NCBI RefSeq assembly: GCF_023887685.1 | Contig: NZ_JAMWMR010000009.1 | Location: 124,001 to 188,000, forward strand | Direction of reading: 5' to 3' | Source: Streptomyces macrolidinus | GTDB lineage: Bacteria > Actinomycetota > Actinomycetes > Streptomycetales > Streptomycetaceae | Length of the DNA stretch: 64,000 bases | In this document: in pieces, positions 8,715 to 17,081 of the stretch | Layout of the letters: the number at the start of each line of letters is the position of its first letter | Position numbering within the stretch: position 1 is the first letter of the stretch | Notes under the pieces: generated by a model | Told to the model about the DNA's origin: nothing | The model's input: only the letters and a program-made list of their open reading frames with translations | The model's database searches: none | Made by a program: the position numbers and the translations under genes

Positions 8715-9053
8715 TCAGCCCACCGCCGCGTAGTTCTCGTAGACCTCTTCCTCGTCCAGGGGAAGCAGGCCCGCTCCGCGCTCGTACTCCGTACGCGCGG
8801 TCTCCAGCAGGCGCCGCCACGAGGTGACGGTCGGCCGCCTGCGCAGCAGTGCGCGGCGCTCCCGTTCCGTCATCCCGCCCCACACGCCGAACTCGACGCG
8901 GTTGTCCAGCGCGTCGGCCAGGCACTCCGTGCGTACCGGACATCCGGTGCACACCGCCTTGGCCCTGTTCTGCGCTGCTCCTTGAACGAACAGTTCATCC
9001 GGATCGGTAGTGCGGCAGGCAGCCTGCGCACTCCAGTCGGTTACCCAGCCCAT
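8715..9053 (-). CDS. wblA: WblA, WhiB-like [4Fe-4S] transcription factor
   Basis: This pleiotropic regulator is needed for sporulation and represses antibiotic production in several Streptomyces. It has the four Wbl cysteines: ACRTTDPDELF, then C-X2-C-X5-C in AVCTGCPVRTECL, plus the GVWGG turn and a basic C-terminus (RRALLRRRP). The ATG at 9053, with GAGAGGA upstream, gives the 112 residues I remember for S. coelicolor WblA. An in-frame start at 9110 would add 19 residues. It faces the ArsA operon's 3' end and is divergent from the PBP gene, as whiB4 is in mycobacteria. Confidence 0.95.
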   Translation of the reverse strand: MGWVTDWSAQAACRTTDPDELFVQGAAQNRAKAVCTGCPVRTECLADALDNRVEFGVWGGMTERERRALLRRRPTVTSWRRLLETARTEYERGAGLLPLDEEEVYENYAAVG

Positions 9054-9177
9054 ACCGGCGCCGTCCTCTCCCGAATCGAGGCTCCCCCACGGCGGCAGCG
9101 GCATATTCACCGCCGCCAGTTGAGGACGTTACGGAAGGTGGACACAGCGCAACACCCCCTTCGGGCCCAATCTTGAA

Positions 9178-9187
9178 TGGCCCGAAC
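9178..9187 (+). promoter_or_regulatory. AdpA-like site upstream of wblA
   Basis: TGGCCCGAAC matches the AdpA consensus TGGCSNGWWY exactly. It lies 125 nt upstream of the chosen wblA start. AdpA control of wblA has been discussed in Streptomyces; binding here is inference, and the consensus is loose. Confidence 0.4.
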
Positions 9188-9461
9188 GGACTATGGGTAA
9201 GCGGCAGATCACCCGGGGGAGTGAGCTGACGACAAGCGTGTCTTTCCCGGCATATCAGGGCGGTTCGGCTAGGTCACAACGGGCACTCACTGACGCACAA
9301 GGCGATTTCGGGCACGCGCCCAACAGAAGAGTCAGGGAACAGTGGAACGATTCGGGGGCGCCGGACGTCCAGGTAACGTGGCCCTACTGCTGTGACAGTC
9401 GAGAGCAGCTTAGGCCAAGGCATCTATGCGTGTCCGGCAAACGAGAACGTAGGCTGCCCCC

Positions 9462-11741
9462 ATGCCAAAGAAGCGCTCGGGCGCGGGAGTGTCCCCCGTG
9501 CAGCAGGCCGCCAAGTTCCTCGGAGTGAGTGTCCTCGCCGGGGCGGTGATGGCCGGCATCGCGATGCCCGCGGCCGGTGCGCTCGGGCTCGCGGCCAAGG
9601 GATCGGTCCAGGGGTTCGACGACATCCCGGACGACCTGAAGAGCCCGCCGCTGAGCCAGCGCACCACCATCCTCGACAGCCAGGGCGGCCAGATCGCCTC
9701 GGTCTACTCGCGTGACCGCACGGTGGTGAGCATCAAGGACATCTCGCCGTACATGCAGAAGGCCCTCGTCGCGATCGAGGACTCCCGCTTCTACGAGCAC
9801 GGCGCGATCGACCTGAAGGGCGTGCTGCGCGCGCTCAACCAGAACGCGCAGAACGGCGGAGTGGCCCAGGGCGCCTCCACGCTCACCCAGCAGTTGGTGA
9901 AGAACTACTTCGTGGAGGAGGCCGGAGACGACCCGGACCAGGTCGCCCAGGCCACCCAGCAGACCATCGGCCGCAAGGTCCGCGAACTGAAGTACGCGAT
10001 CCGGCTCGAGGAGAAGCTCGGCAAGGAGAAGATCCTCGAGAACTATCTGAACATCACGTTCTTCGGCCAGCAGGCGTACGGCGTCGAGGCCGCCTCGCAG
10101 CGCTACTTCTCCAAGCACGCCAAGGATCTCAGCCTCCCGCAGGCGGCGTTGCTCGCGGGCCTCGTCCAGTCGCCCACGCGGTACGACCCCATACGCGACC
10201 CGAAGCAAGGCAAGAAGCGGCGCGACGTCGTGCTCCAGCGCATGGCCCAAGTGCACGCGATATCCCAGGCGGAGGCCGACAAGGCCAAGGCGACCGACCT
10301 CGGACTGCAGGTCAGCCGACCCAAGAACGGCTGCATCACGGCGGTCAGGGGCGCCGGGTTCTTCTGCAACTACGTCAAGCAGGCCTTCCTCAGCGACCCG
10401 GTCTTCGGCAAGACCCGGGCCGACCGGCAGAAGATCTGGAACCAGGGCGGCCTCACCATCCGCACCACGCTCGACCCGCAGGCGCAGGACTCCGTACAGG
10501 CCTCGATGAAGGCGCACGTGAACGCGGCCGACTCGGTCGCCTCGGCGGCGACCCTGGTCGAGCCGGGCACGGGCAAGATCCTCGCCATGGGCCAGTCCCG
10601 GCAGTACGGCACCGGCAAGAACGAGACCGAGTACAACTACTCGGTCGACCACAGCATGGGCGGGTCCAACTTCGGCTTCCCCACCGGTTCGACGTTCAAG
10701 CCGTTCGTGGCGGCAGCCGCGCTGGAACAGGGCCGACCGGCCACGCAGGAGTACTCGTCGCCGTACCAGATGCCCTACCCCAGCCCCGTACAGACATGCA
10801 GCGGCAAGCCCTGGGTCAACGAGCGCGGCAGCTACACCGTGGAGAACGAGAACACGTCGGAGCACGGGCCGTACCGGATGAAGGAGGCGATGGCGAAGTC
10901 GGTCAACACCTACTTCGTGCAGATGATCGCCGACACCGGCCTCTGCCCGGTGATGAACGTCATCGACAAGCTGCATGTGGTGCAGGGCAACGGAACCAAG
11001 CTTCCCGAAGTGCCCGCGATCGCCCTCGGTTCGAAGGGCATCTCCCCGCTGACCATGGCGAGCGCGTACGCCGCCTTCGCCTCCCGGGGCACCTACTGCA
11101 CCCCGATCGCCATCGAGTCGATCACGCAGAAGGCCGACGGTCGGCAGAAGTCCCTGCCGGTACCGAAGTCGACCTGCTCACGCGCCATGTCCGAGACGAC
11201 CGCGGACACCGTCAACGCGCTCCTGCGCGGCGTGATCGACTCCGGTACGGGCAAGCAGGCCGGTCTCAGCGACCGCGACAACGCCGGTAAGACCGGTACG
11301 ACGGACGAGCGGAAGAACGCCTGGTTCGTCGGCTACACGCCGAACCTCTCCGGCGCCGTCTGGGTCGGCAGTTCCACTCAGCAGGTCGAGATGGTGAACA
11401 TCAGCATCGGCGGCGTCTGGCACGACAAGGTGTACGGAGCCGACGTACCGGGTCCGATCTGGCGCGACGCCATGACCGGCGCCCTCTCGGGCAAGGACTC
11501 CCCGTCGTTCAACCGCGTCGACATCCCGGACGCCGACAAGGGCAAGCCCGATGACGGGGGCAACAGGGGCGGCCGCGGCGGGGACGGGCGCGGAGACGGC
11601 CACGGTGGAGACGGCGGCGCGGATGGCGGCGGCGGTCTCATCGGAGGTCTGACCACCGGGGGCACGGGCGGGCTCCCGACTCCTTCGATCCCCGAGGGAT
11701 TCGTCCAGGGCAAGAACCACGGCCCCGGAGGCCGACGCTGA
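9462..11741 (+). CDS. Bifunctional class A penicillin-binding protein
   Basis: This 759-residue peptidoglycan synthase has a short cytoplasmic stretch and one membrane anchor (residues ~18-45). The GT51 glycosyltransferase follows, with catalytic Glu in IEDSRFYEHGAIDLKG (E106), QGASTLTQQLVKN and RKVRELKYAIRLE. The transpeptidase has STFK (nucleophile S410, K413), SVN and KTGT. After residue ~690 is a glycine/aspartate-rich tail. There is no PASTA domain, unlike many actinobacterial PonA2. It is the ponA2-position gene beside wblA. The ATG start matches the N-terminal MPKKR. Confidence 0.95.
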   Translation: MPKKRSGAGVSPVQQAAKFLGVSVLAGAVMAGIAMPAAGALGLAAKGSVQGFDDIPDDLKSPPLSQRTTILDSQGGQIASVYSRDRTVVSIKDISPYMQKALVAIEDSRFYEHGAIDLKGVLRALNQNAQNGGVAQGASTLTQQLVKNYFVEEAGDDPDQVAQATQQTIGRKVRELKYAIRLEEKLGKEKILENYLNITFFGQQAYGVEAASQRYFSKHAKDLSLPQAALLAGLVQSPTRYDPIRDPKQGKKRRDVVLQRMAQVHAISQAEADKAKATDLGLQVSRPKNGCITAVRGAGFFCNYVKQAFLSDPVFGKTRADRQKIWNQGGLTIRTTLDPQAQDSVQASMKAHVNAADSVASAATLVEPGTGKILAMGQSRQYGTGKNETEYNYSVDHSMGGSNFGFPTGSTFKPFVAAAALEQGRPATQEYSSPYQMPYPSPVQTCSGKPWVNERGSYTVENENTSEHGPYRMKEAMAKSVNTYFVQMIADTGLCPVMNVIDKLHVVQGNGTKLPEVPAIALGSKGISPLTMASAYAAFASRGTYCTPIAIESITQKADGRQKSLPVPKSTCSRAMSETTADTVNALLRGVIDSGTGKQAGLSDRDNAGKTGTTDERKNAWFVGYTPNLSGAVWVGSSTQQVEMVNISIGGVWHDKVYGADVPGPIWRDAMTGALSGKDSPSFNRVDIPDADKGKPDDGGNRGGRGGDGRGDGHGGDGGADGGGGLIGGLTTGGTGGLPTPSIPEGFVQGKNHGPGGRR

Positions 11742-11761
11742 CGCCCGTGCCTCGGGCGTTT
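11741..11761 (+). terminator. Short hairpin at the PBP stop codon
   Basis: ACGCCCG (11741-11747) pairs with CGGGCGT (11753-11759) over a 5-nt loop and is followed by TT. The first base is the last base of the PBP stop codon. Confidence 0.5.
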
Positions 11762-11782
11762 CACACCTGGTGACGGTCATAC

Positions 11783-11820
11783 ACGCCGGGCGCAGCACTT
11801 CACGTCGCTGCGCCCGGCGT
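11783..11820. terminator. Strong 14-bp hairpin between convergent PBP and yqeY-type genes
   Basis: ACGCCGGGCGCAGC (11783-11796) pairs perfectly with GCTGCGCCCGGCGT (11807-11820) over a 10-nt loop. It lies between converging genes and probably ends both transcripts; there is no U tract, as is usual in Streptomyces. Confidence 0.7.
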
Positions 11821-11880
11821 CGACGTTCCGGCATCGAAGTTCCGGCGTCCGGACGGGACTTGACGGGCCGTGTTCACCTT

Positions 11881-11940
11881 CGCCTACGACTTCTCGACTT
11901 CGATTTCGTCGTCGACTTCGGCTTCGACTTCGACGAGAAC
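11881..11940. repeat. Low-complexity ttcgacttcga stretch
   Basis: Irregular repetition of the hexamer ttcgac/ttcgat fills the gap between the terminator and the YqeY gene. No start codon with a ribosome site precedes it in any frame, so I read it as noncoding. Confidence 0.5.
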
Positions 11941-11967
11941 GGCCGGGTCAGCCCGTCGGCAGTTCCT

Positions 11968-12429
11968 TCACGCGAGCAGTTCCTTCACGAGGGCGGCCAC
12001 CCGTCCACCCTCGGCCTGACCCGCCACCTTCGGGTTCACGATCTTCATGACCTGGCCCATGGCGCGCGGACCCTCGGCACCGGCCGCCTTGGCCTCCTCC
12101 ACGGCCTGGGCGACGATCTGCCGCAGCTCGTCGTCGGACAGTTGCTTGGGCAGGTACGCGGCGAGCACCTCGCCCTCCGCCTTCTCCCGCTCGGCCTGCT
12201 CGGCGCGACCGCCCTGCGCGAAGGCCTCGGCGGCTTCACGGCGCTTCTTCGCCTCACGGGTGATCACCTTGGTGATCTCCTCGTCGGAGAGTTCGCGCTT
12301 CTCCTTGCCCGCGACCTCCTCCTTGGTGATCGCGGCGAGCGTCAGCCGGAGCGTTGAGGAGCGGAGCTCGTCACGCTCCTTGATCGCGGCGTTGAGGTCT
12401 GCGTGCAGCTTCGACTTGAGCGTGGTCAT
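11968..12429 (-). CDS. GatB/YqeY-domain protein
   Basis: This 153-residue protein matches the YqeY family: MTTLKSKLHADLNAAIKERD, LRLTLAAITKEEV, EVLAAYLPKQLSDDELRQIV and GQVMKIVNPKVAGQAEGGRV. The domain resembles the tRNA-binding tail of GatB amidotransferase, but free-standing YqeY has no established reaction. It is monocistronic and divergent from the metallophosphoesterase. Confidence 0.92.
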   Translation of the reverse strand: MTTLKSKLHADLNAAIKERDELRSSTLRLTLAAITKEEVAGKEKRELSDEEITKVITREAKKRREAAEAFAQGGRAEQAEREKAEGEVLAAYLPKQLSDDELRQIVAQAVEEAKAAGAEGPRAMGQVMKIVNPKVAGQAEGGRVAALVKELLA

Positions 12430-12541
12430 GACGCCGATTGTCGCAGGTACGGCGGGCCGACCGCCCGTTGATTTCCAGGGGTTCGCGGAAGGTTCCCCAC
12501 GTATCGCGCGGTCCTCGCGTCCTCAGGAGCACATCACCGAT

Positions 12542-12587
12542 GGCTGTCCGGAGAGTCGGCCAACGGCTGTCCGGAGAGTCGCCCAAG
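12542..12587 (+). repeat. 23-nt direct repeat, two copies, next to two DnaA boxes
   Basis: ggctgtccggagagtcg plus six variable bases occurs at 12542-12564 and 12565-12587. It lies in the divergent region between the YqeY-type gene and the metallophosphoesterase, directly before two TTGTCCACA boxes. Confidence 0.8.
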
Positions 12588-12590
12588 GGG

Positions 12591-12599
12591 TTGTCCACA
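12591..12599 (+). promoter_or_regulatory. DnaA box 1 upstream of the metallophosphoesterase
   Basis: Perfect TTGTCCACA, 36 nt before a second identical box and immediately after the 23-nt direct repeat. Confidence 0.6.
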
Positions 12600-12626
12600 A
12601 GGTGTGCCCCGTCGGCCCGGTCGTGG

Positions 12627-12635
12627 TTGTCCACA
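12627..12635 (+). promoter_or_regulatory. DnaA box 2 upstream of the metallophosphoesterase
   Basis: Perfect TTGTCCACA in the same orientation as box 1, 41 nt before the metallophosphoesterase start. Same-orientation spacing of about 3.5 helical turns. Confidence 0.6.
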
Positions 12636-12676
12636 GGGGTGCGCGCGATGTCCTGCGACTCTGCCACGATGGTCAT

Positions 12677-13603
12677 ATGCGCGCGCGATACGGAGTACCC
12701 CTGGGAATCACGGCGGTTGCCGCCGCCGGACTGCTGTACTCGGCCGGGTTCGAGGCCCGTTCCTTCCGGCTCCGCCGGGTGACGGTCCCGGTCCTGCCCC
12801 CGGGGACACGCCCTCTGCGTGTGCTCCAGGTCTCCGACATCCACATGGTGAGCGGCCAGCGCAAGAAGCAGCGGTGGCTGCGCTCGCTGGCGGGGCTCCG
12901 CCCGGACTTCGTGATCAACACCGGGGACAACCTCTCCGACCCGGAGGGCGTGCCGGAGGTGCTGGACGCGCTGGGTCCGCTGATGACCTTCCCGGGGGCG
13001 TACGTCTTCGGTTCGAACGACTACTACGGTCCCAAACTCCGCAACCCCGCCCGCTACCTGGTGGAGAAGGCGAGGGGCCACCACGGCCTGAACGGCAACG
13101 CACCCGTGGTCGGCGCCCTCCACAACCCGTGGGAGGACCTGCGCGACGGCTTCGACGCGGCGGGCTGGCAGAACCTGACGAACACGCGGGGGACGCTGAA
13201 GATCGAGGGCCTGGAGATCGAGCTGACAGGCCTGGACGACCCGCACATCAAGCGCGATCGGTACGCGCGCGTGGCCGGCGGCCCCTCCGCCGCGGCGGAC
13301 TTCTCGATGGGCGTGGTCCACGCCCCGTATCTGCGCAGCCTGGACGCGTTCACGGCGGACGGCTACCCGCTGATCCTGGCGGGCCACACCCACGGCGGGC
13401 AGCTCTGCATCCCCTTCTACGGCGCCCTGGTCACCAACTGCGACCTGGACACGGACCGGGTGAAGGGCCTGTCCCGGCACACGGCCGAGGGGCAAACGTC
13501 CTACCTGCACGTATCGGCGGGCTGCGGCACGAACCGCTACACGCCGGTACGGTTCGCGTGCCCGCCGGAGGCAACGCTGCTGACGCTGGTGGGCCGGGAG
13601 TAG
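12677..13603 (+). CDS. Membrane-anchored metallophosphoesterase
   Basis: The 308-residue protein carries calcineurin-like metal-site blocks in order: LQVSDIHMVSG, NTGDNLSD, VFGSNDYYGP (in place of the usual GNH/D), VVHAPY and AGHTHGGQLCIP. An N-terminal hydrophobic segment (residues ~6-24) would anchor it. It resembles YkuE-type phosphoesterases; a substrate is not evident. The ATG at 12677 follows from the TM segment and product length; the frame is open far upstream through noncoding repeats. Its place beside wblA and the PBP is conserved in mycobacteria. Confidence 0.9.
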   Translation: MRARYGVPLGITAVAAAGLLYSAGFEARSFRLRRVTVPVLPPGTRPLRVLQVSDIHMVSGQRKKQRWLRSLAGLRPDFVINTGDNLSDPEGVPEVLDALGPLMTFPGAYVFGSNDYYGPKLRNPARYLVEKARGHHGLNGNAPVVGALHNPWEDLRDGFDAAGWQNLTNTRGTLKIEGLEIELTGLDDPHIKRDRYARVAGGPSAAADFSMGVVHAPYLRSLDAFTADGYPLILAGHTHGGQLCIPFYGALVTNCDLDTDRVKGLSRHTAEGQTSYLHVSAGCGTNRYTPVRFACPPEATLLTLVGRE

Positions 13604-13687
13604 CCAGACGCGGCCCGCGACCCGCGGTCGTAACCCGCAAGGGTCACCCACATCGCCCGTTCTGCCCGCCCCGCTTAGCGTGAGGGC

Positions 13688-14473
13688 ATGATCGTGCGGA
13701 TACCCAAGGACATCCCTGATCTCCCCGCGGTGCCGGGCGGACCGAGGCTGCTGCCGTCGGCCGTCCCCACCGCCGCCGTGGTGGCTCCCGCGTACCGCCC
13801 GGTCGCGGCCACCTGCCGCCTACTGGTAGCGCTGGTGGCCGCGGCGGCGGTGATCGCCGACCTGCTCCTCGGCAGCCCGGTCCGGGTGCTGAGCTACTTC
13901 ACGATCCAGGCCAACGCGCTCCTCGCGGTGGTCTTCGCACGGTCGGCCTGGCGGGCGTGGACGGCCCGCCGCCCTCTGTCACCGCTGGTGACCGGCGGTA
14001 CGCTCTTCTACGCCCTGATCGCGGGCCTGGTCTACCACGTGGTCCTGGTGCACGAGCCCGGCGTCTTCTCGATGACGGGCCGGACCGGCGCGCTCACGGG
14101 CTGGCCCGCGCTCACCAACCACCTGCTGCACACTCTGACACCGGCCGCGGCCCTGCTCGACTGGCTGCTCCTGACGAACCCGGCTCCCCTGGGCCTCCGG
14201 CACGCGGCGAAGTGGCTGCCGTACCCCCTGGCATACCTGGCGTTCTCCCTTGCCCGCGGAGAACTGCTCCCACCAGGCACGCCGGACCGCTACCTCTACC
14301 CGTTCCTGGACGCGGCCCAGCTCGGCTACAAGAGCGTCCTCGCCAACGCGCTCCTGCTCGGCCTGTCGTTCTTCGGCCTGGCCCTCCTCATGATCGTCAC
14401 CGACCACCTCCGCCCGGCCCCCGTCCGCCGCCGCCCGAATACCGGATTTCGCGTCCAGCCACCCGTGGGCTAA
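13688..14473 (+). CDS. Pr6Pr-family polytopic membrane protein
   Basis: The 261-residue protein has about six hydrophobic segments and the family's typical pattern of [36 protein letters not shown] and [14 protein letters not shown]. Function is unknown; the family is loosely related to FAR-17a/AIG1 proteins. A TTAGCGT -10-like hexamer lies 11 nt upstream of the ATG, so the message is short-leadered. It ends 33 nt before the tRNA gene. Confidence 0.82.
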   Translation: MIVRIPKDIPDLPAVPGGPRLLPSAVPTAAVVAPAYRPVAATCRLLVALVAAAAVIADLLLGSPVRVLSYFTIQANALLAVVFARSAWRAWTARRPLSPLVTGGTLFYALIAGLVYHVVLVHEPGVFSMTGRTGALTGWPALTNHLLHTLTPAAALLDWLLLTNPAPLGLRHAAKWLPYPLAYLAFSLARGELLPPGTPDRYLYPFLDAAQLGYKSVLANALLLGLSFFGLALLMIVTDHLRPAPVRRRPNTGFRVQPPVG

Positions 14474-14506
14474 AGTAAACGTCGTCGCCGCGACAAGCAG
14501 CGACAT

Positions 14507-14580
14507 CGGGGTGTAGCGCAGCTTGGCAGCGCGCTTCGTTCGGGACGAAGAGGTCGTGGGTTCAAATCCCGCCACCCCGA
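14507..14580 (+). tRNA. tRNA-Pro (anticodon CGG)
   Basis: The 7-bp acceptor stem CGGGGTG/CACCCCG, discriminator A, D arm GCGCAGCTTGGCAGCGC, anticodon arm CTTCG-TTCGGGA-CGAAG with anticodon CGG, and T arm GTGGGTTCAAATCCCGC are all present. CCA is not encoded. The 3' end is a usual integration site for actinomycete elements, and the sequence beyond it is decayed accessory DNA. Confidence 0.96.
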
Positions 14581-14595
14581 CAGAGAAACACCAGG

Positions 14596-14631
14596 TCAGG
14601 CCCGGTTTCCAGGGATGGAAACCGGGCCTGA
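14596..14631 (+). terminator. 15-bp terminator hairpin after tRNA-Pro
   Basis: TCAGGCCCGGTTTCC (14596-14610) pairs perfectly with GGAAACCGGGCCTGA (14617-14631) over a 6-nt loop, followed by TGTGTTCTT. Confidence 0.85.
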
Positions 14632-14779
14632 TGTGTTCTTGGGGGCGTCTCGGGAGTGAGTGGGGAGTAGATCATGGAAATCTCACTCCCTGGGAGTCCC
14701 CGCACCCGCGAGCGGTGAGGTCTGCTCCGCCTCCCAGGCCCAAGCCCCAGACAGCTCTCCAGAGAAATCCAGCGACCCC

Positions 14780-15139
14780 CCAGGAAGCCGGCGAGGCGAT
14801 CGGCCCACGTGAAGGCGAGGGTCACCGCGGTGAAGCCGCCGAGTCCGGACATGAGGGTGAGGGGCCAGTCGGCACCCAGGATGTGGGCGTCATGGCTGCT
14901 GACATACGCGACGAATACCGCGATGACGAAGGTGATGCGGATCAGGAGCCGCCGTACCTTGGTCATCGGCTGAGAACTGCGCGCCACGAAGTCCAGACGG
15001 TTGGGATCGCTGACGCGAACCGAGTCGCCGGACACGCAGAACGCCACGAACTGTCCGTCGGTGTGGTCTGCGATGCCCACCACGCTGCCTATGCCAGGTC
15101 GCGCTGGTCGCGCACGACATCGCCGATCGCGAGCTTCAT
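14780..15139 (-). pseudogene. Frameshifted small membrane protein (accessory remnant)
   Basis: A strong GGAGGAAG site precedes an ATG at 15139 encoding MKLAIGDVVRDQRDLA, which meets TAG at 15091. In the next frame the sequence continues as GSVVGIADHTDGQFVAFCVSGD, then two probable membrane helices (LLIRITFVIAVFVAYVSS and LTLMSGLGGFTAVTLAF). A one-base change near 15090 therefore splits one gene. The 3' end is uncertain, because the frame stays open towards the tRNA. I recognise the N-terminus only vaguely from Streptomyces integrative elements; no function is known. Confidence 0.6.
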
Positions 15140-15235
15140 CGGGGCTTCCTCCGGGAGGTCGGGGGTTCAGGACGAGTGGTCATCCCCTCCGGCACCGCCG
15201 CCAGTAGGCGGGAGTGGGCCCAGTAAGGAACGACG

Positions 15236-15609
15236 CTCGTCGAGCGGACCTACCGGACCCGGTACGCCGCGGAGACGGCTCCGTTCAACCTGGTGACGTC
15301 CTACCTCGTCCGCGACATGGCCGCGTCGAACCCCGACCTCCTGCACGACTCCAACGAGCCGTGGCCCGGAGGCACGCAGAACCAGCTGCACACCGTGGTC
15401 ATCGAGGTGGACCGCATCGAGGAGCAGTTCACCGCGCGTCCGCCAACGCCTGAGGAGGCGCGAGAGCTGGAGTTGCCGCCCGCACGTCGGTGATCCTGCT
15501 CCGGAAGACCTCGTACGACATCAACGACCGCGTCGTGGACATCCCCGACGTCACGCTTCCCGGCGATCGCACGGAGCTGCTCTTCACCACTTCCCTGGAA
15601 AGGTGGTGA
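15236..15609 (+). pseudogene. Truncated and frameshifted GntR-family regulator (UTRA domain)
   Basis: The readable part is the ligand-binding UTRA domain of a GntR/HutC-type repressor: YRTRYAAETAPFNLVTSYLV, then VVIEVDRIEEQFTARPPTPE, ELELPP, and after the break SVILLRKTSYDINDRVVDIP to ERW-stop. The DNA-binding winged helix is absent upstream of ~15236. The frame shifts near 15482, where GC stands for an expected GGC, a one-base deletion. It cannot make a working repressor. It is followed by a glycosyltransferase remnant. Confidence 0.75.
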
Positions 15610-15617
15610 GTGCTGCC

Positions 15618-16188
15618 ATGAGCGGGCGCATCACCGTTGTCACCGCTGTCCACGCCCCTTCGGCTCACTTCCTGCCGGAGGCGTACAAGTCCCTCTGCGA
15701 GCAGGAGTTGCCAGAAGGCTGGGAGTGGCAGTGGCTGATCCAGGAGGACGGGAAGACGGACGATGTGCGCCCGTACGTCCCCGACGACGAGCGGGTTACC
15801 TTCCGCCAGGGTCGGCTGGGCGGCCCCGGGGGACCCGTACGATCGCCCTGGCTCACGCCGAGGGAGAGTACGTCAAGATCCTTGACGCCGACGACCAGCT
15901 TGCGCCGGGCACGCTGGCCCGCGACCTGGCGGTACTGGAGGCCGACCCCGCCATCGGGTGGACGACCTCCCGAGTCCTGGACTTCCTGCCCGACGGCTCA
16001 ACCGTCGGCTTCCCGGGCGACCCGGACAACGGCCCGATCGAACGCGGCGCCGTGCTCAGTGGGAGAGCCAAGCCACTGGGCGGACGTCTCACGTTGATCC
16101 CGCTGAACGGGAGGCTCGTATGGCTGTTGTGAAGGCCAGGGCGCGAGCGTTGGCTTCCTTCGAGTGGCGTTACCCGGCTGGCAGCTGA
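15618..16188 (+). pseudogene. Family 2 glycosyltransferase, frameshifted and internally deleted
   Basis: The start (ATG 15618, after GGAAAGGTGG) encodes SGRITVVTAVHAPSAHFLPE and WEWQWLIQEDG, a GT-A nucleotide-binding fold. After a one-base frameshift near 15835 it continues as ARTIALAHAEGEYVKILDADDQ-like sequence with the DAD metal motif. A further shift with loss of internal sequence lies near 16060-16110, before the tail REARMAVVKARARALASFEW to a stop at 16188. From memory the intact family is ~270-300 residues, so about a third is missing. It is probably from the same integrated block as the GntR remnant. Confidence 0.75.
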
Positions 16189-16571
16189 TTGGGCGCCGTC
16201 TCGTCGTGTCTGTCTTCGGCGTCCGCCTACTTGCTGACACGGTCGGCTTGTACAGGCCAGCGTGACCACGGTGCGCTCGTCCCGGTGGCGGCCTACTCCT
16301 TCAAGACGGGGGAAGCCCTGGCCAACCTCGTGGTCGGCGGTTGTGGCGATGGGGGCGTGTCCCGTTCCAGCTTTGAGGGGGTGAACTGCACCCCCAGGCC
16401 ACGCAGTGCGAGTTGCCCTCCGGGTCTGCCGTATGCGTGTCGGATATTCCAGCGTAGATCGTGCGACTGAGAGACGGGTAAGGCCACCGCCGATCGTCAG
16501 CCCTGGGAGCCTGACGATCTTGCGGTGGCCGCAAGGCGCAGTACAATTTCCGGCTCTGGTCTAGCTGGCGA
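16189..16571. other. Gene-free stretch at the centre of the decayed segment
   Basis: No open frame has a plausible start with a family resemblance. The right end contains a long inverted repeat (listed separately) and TGGTCTAG at 16557, which is half of a DasR-type site only. GC content falls towards the secreted-protein genes. Confidence 0.5.
16482..16530 (-). terminator. Long composite hairpin downstream of the secreted-protein gene
   Basis: GGCCACCGC then GATCGTCAG (16482-16500) pair with CTGACGATC then GCGGTGGCC (16511-16530), with a 1/2-nt internal bulge and a 10-nt loop. A second small stem CTTGCGG/CCGCAAG overlaps its right arm. It lies 42 nt past the stop of the secreted protein at 16572 and probably terminates that transcript. 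Confidence 0.65.
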
Positions 16572-16982
16572 CTATTCGTTGAACTCGCCAGTATGGCTAC
16601 AGGGATAGCCCATGCTGGCGGTCATAAACGGACTAGTCGGGTAAAATCCCCAGCAAACAACGAACGTATAAGTGCCAGAATTCCCGATATCGTAACCCTT
16701 TTGGTCGCACCCGGCGTCGCCACCGTCGGAAACCGTCATCACTCTTTTGTAGCCACTAGTGGTGAAATACGAGTTGTAGAAAACCGCACCATAAACGCCT
16801 TTGCCGTCCTTCTGAGTGTCGCAGACCTTGAAGAGGTCTCCGTCGTCAATGAAAGTCCCATAGCCGTAACCTATGTCTACGGTCTTGTTTGTGGCAAAGG
16901 CTGGACTCGCTGTCGCGACAACCATCGCGGCGACACCTGAAGCCATTGCTGCCGCGCGGGCGAACTTGGACTTAAGCATCAT
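16572..16982 (-). CDS. Small secreted protein with four cysteines, unknown function
   Basis: The 136-residue precursor has a Sec signal peptide (basic LKSKFARAAAM, hydrophobic VAAMVVATASP, cleavage after AFA). The mature ~105 residues are rich in Gly, Tyr and Asp, with four Cys (VCDTQ, DAGCDQ, VVCWG, YPCSH) that could form two disulfides. GGAGAG lies directly before a double ATG (16982/16979). Base composition is clearly more AT-rich than the flanks, with codons such as AAA, TTT and ATA, indicating foreign origin. I do not recognise the family. A second secreted gene lies upstream on the same strand. Confidence 0.75.
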   Translation of the reverse strand: MMLKSKFARAAAMASGVAAMVVATASPAFATNKTVDIGYGYGTFIDDGDLFKVCDTQKDGKGVYGAVFYNSYFTTSGYKRVMTVSDGGDAGCDQKGYDIGNSGTYTFVVCWGFYPTSPFMTASMGYPCSHTGEFNE

Positions 16983-17081
16983 CTCTCCAGTCACCGGCCG
17001 CTCTATTCGCGAGCCGAATCAAGTTGTCGGTTGCTGTGTCGGATTTTGTCACGCCCGCGGGAAAAGAACCCTGTCTGCTGG

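Noticed and set aside
11881..11940. Repeat ttcgacttcga read as a coiled-coil or acidic peptide
   Set aside because: No start codon with a ribosome site and it lies between terminator and convergent gene.
15236..15609. Programmed frameshift in the GntR-like gene
   Set aside because: The N-terminal DNA-binding domain is absent and no slippery sequence is seen; decay is simpler.
16557..16568. DasR-type operator (dre) near TGGTCTAG
   Set aside because: Only one half site matches; the other half reads CTGG rather than ACCA.
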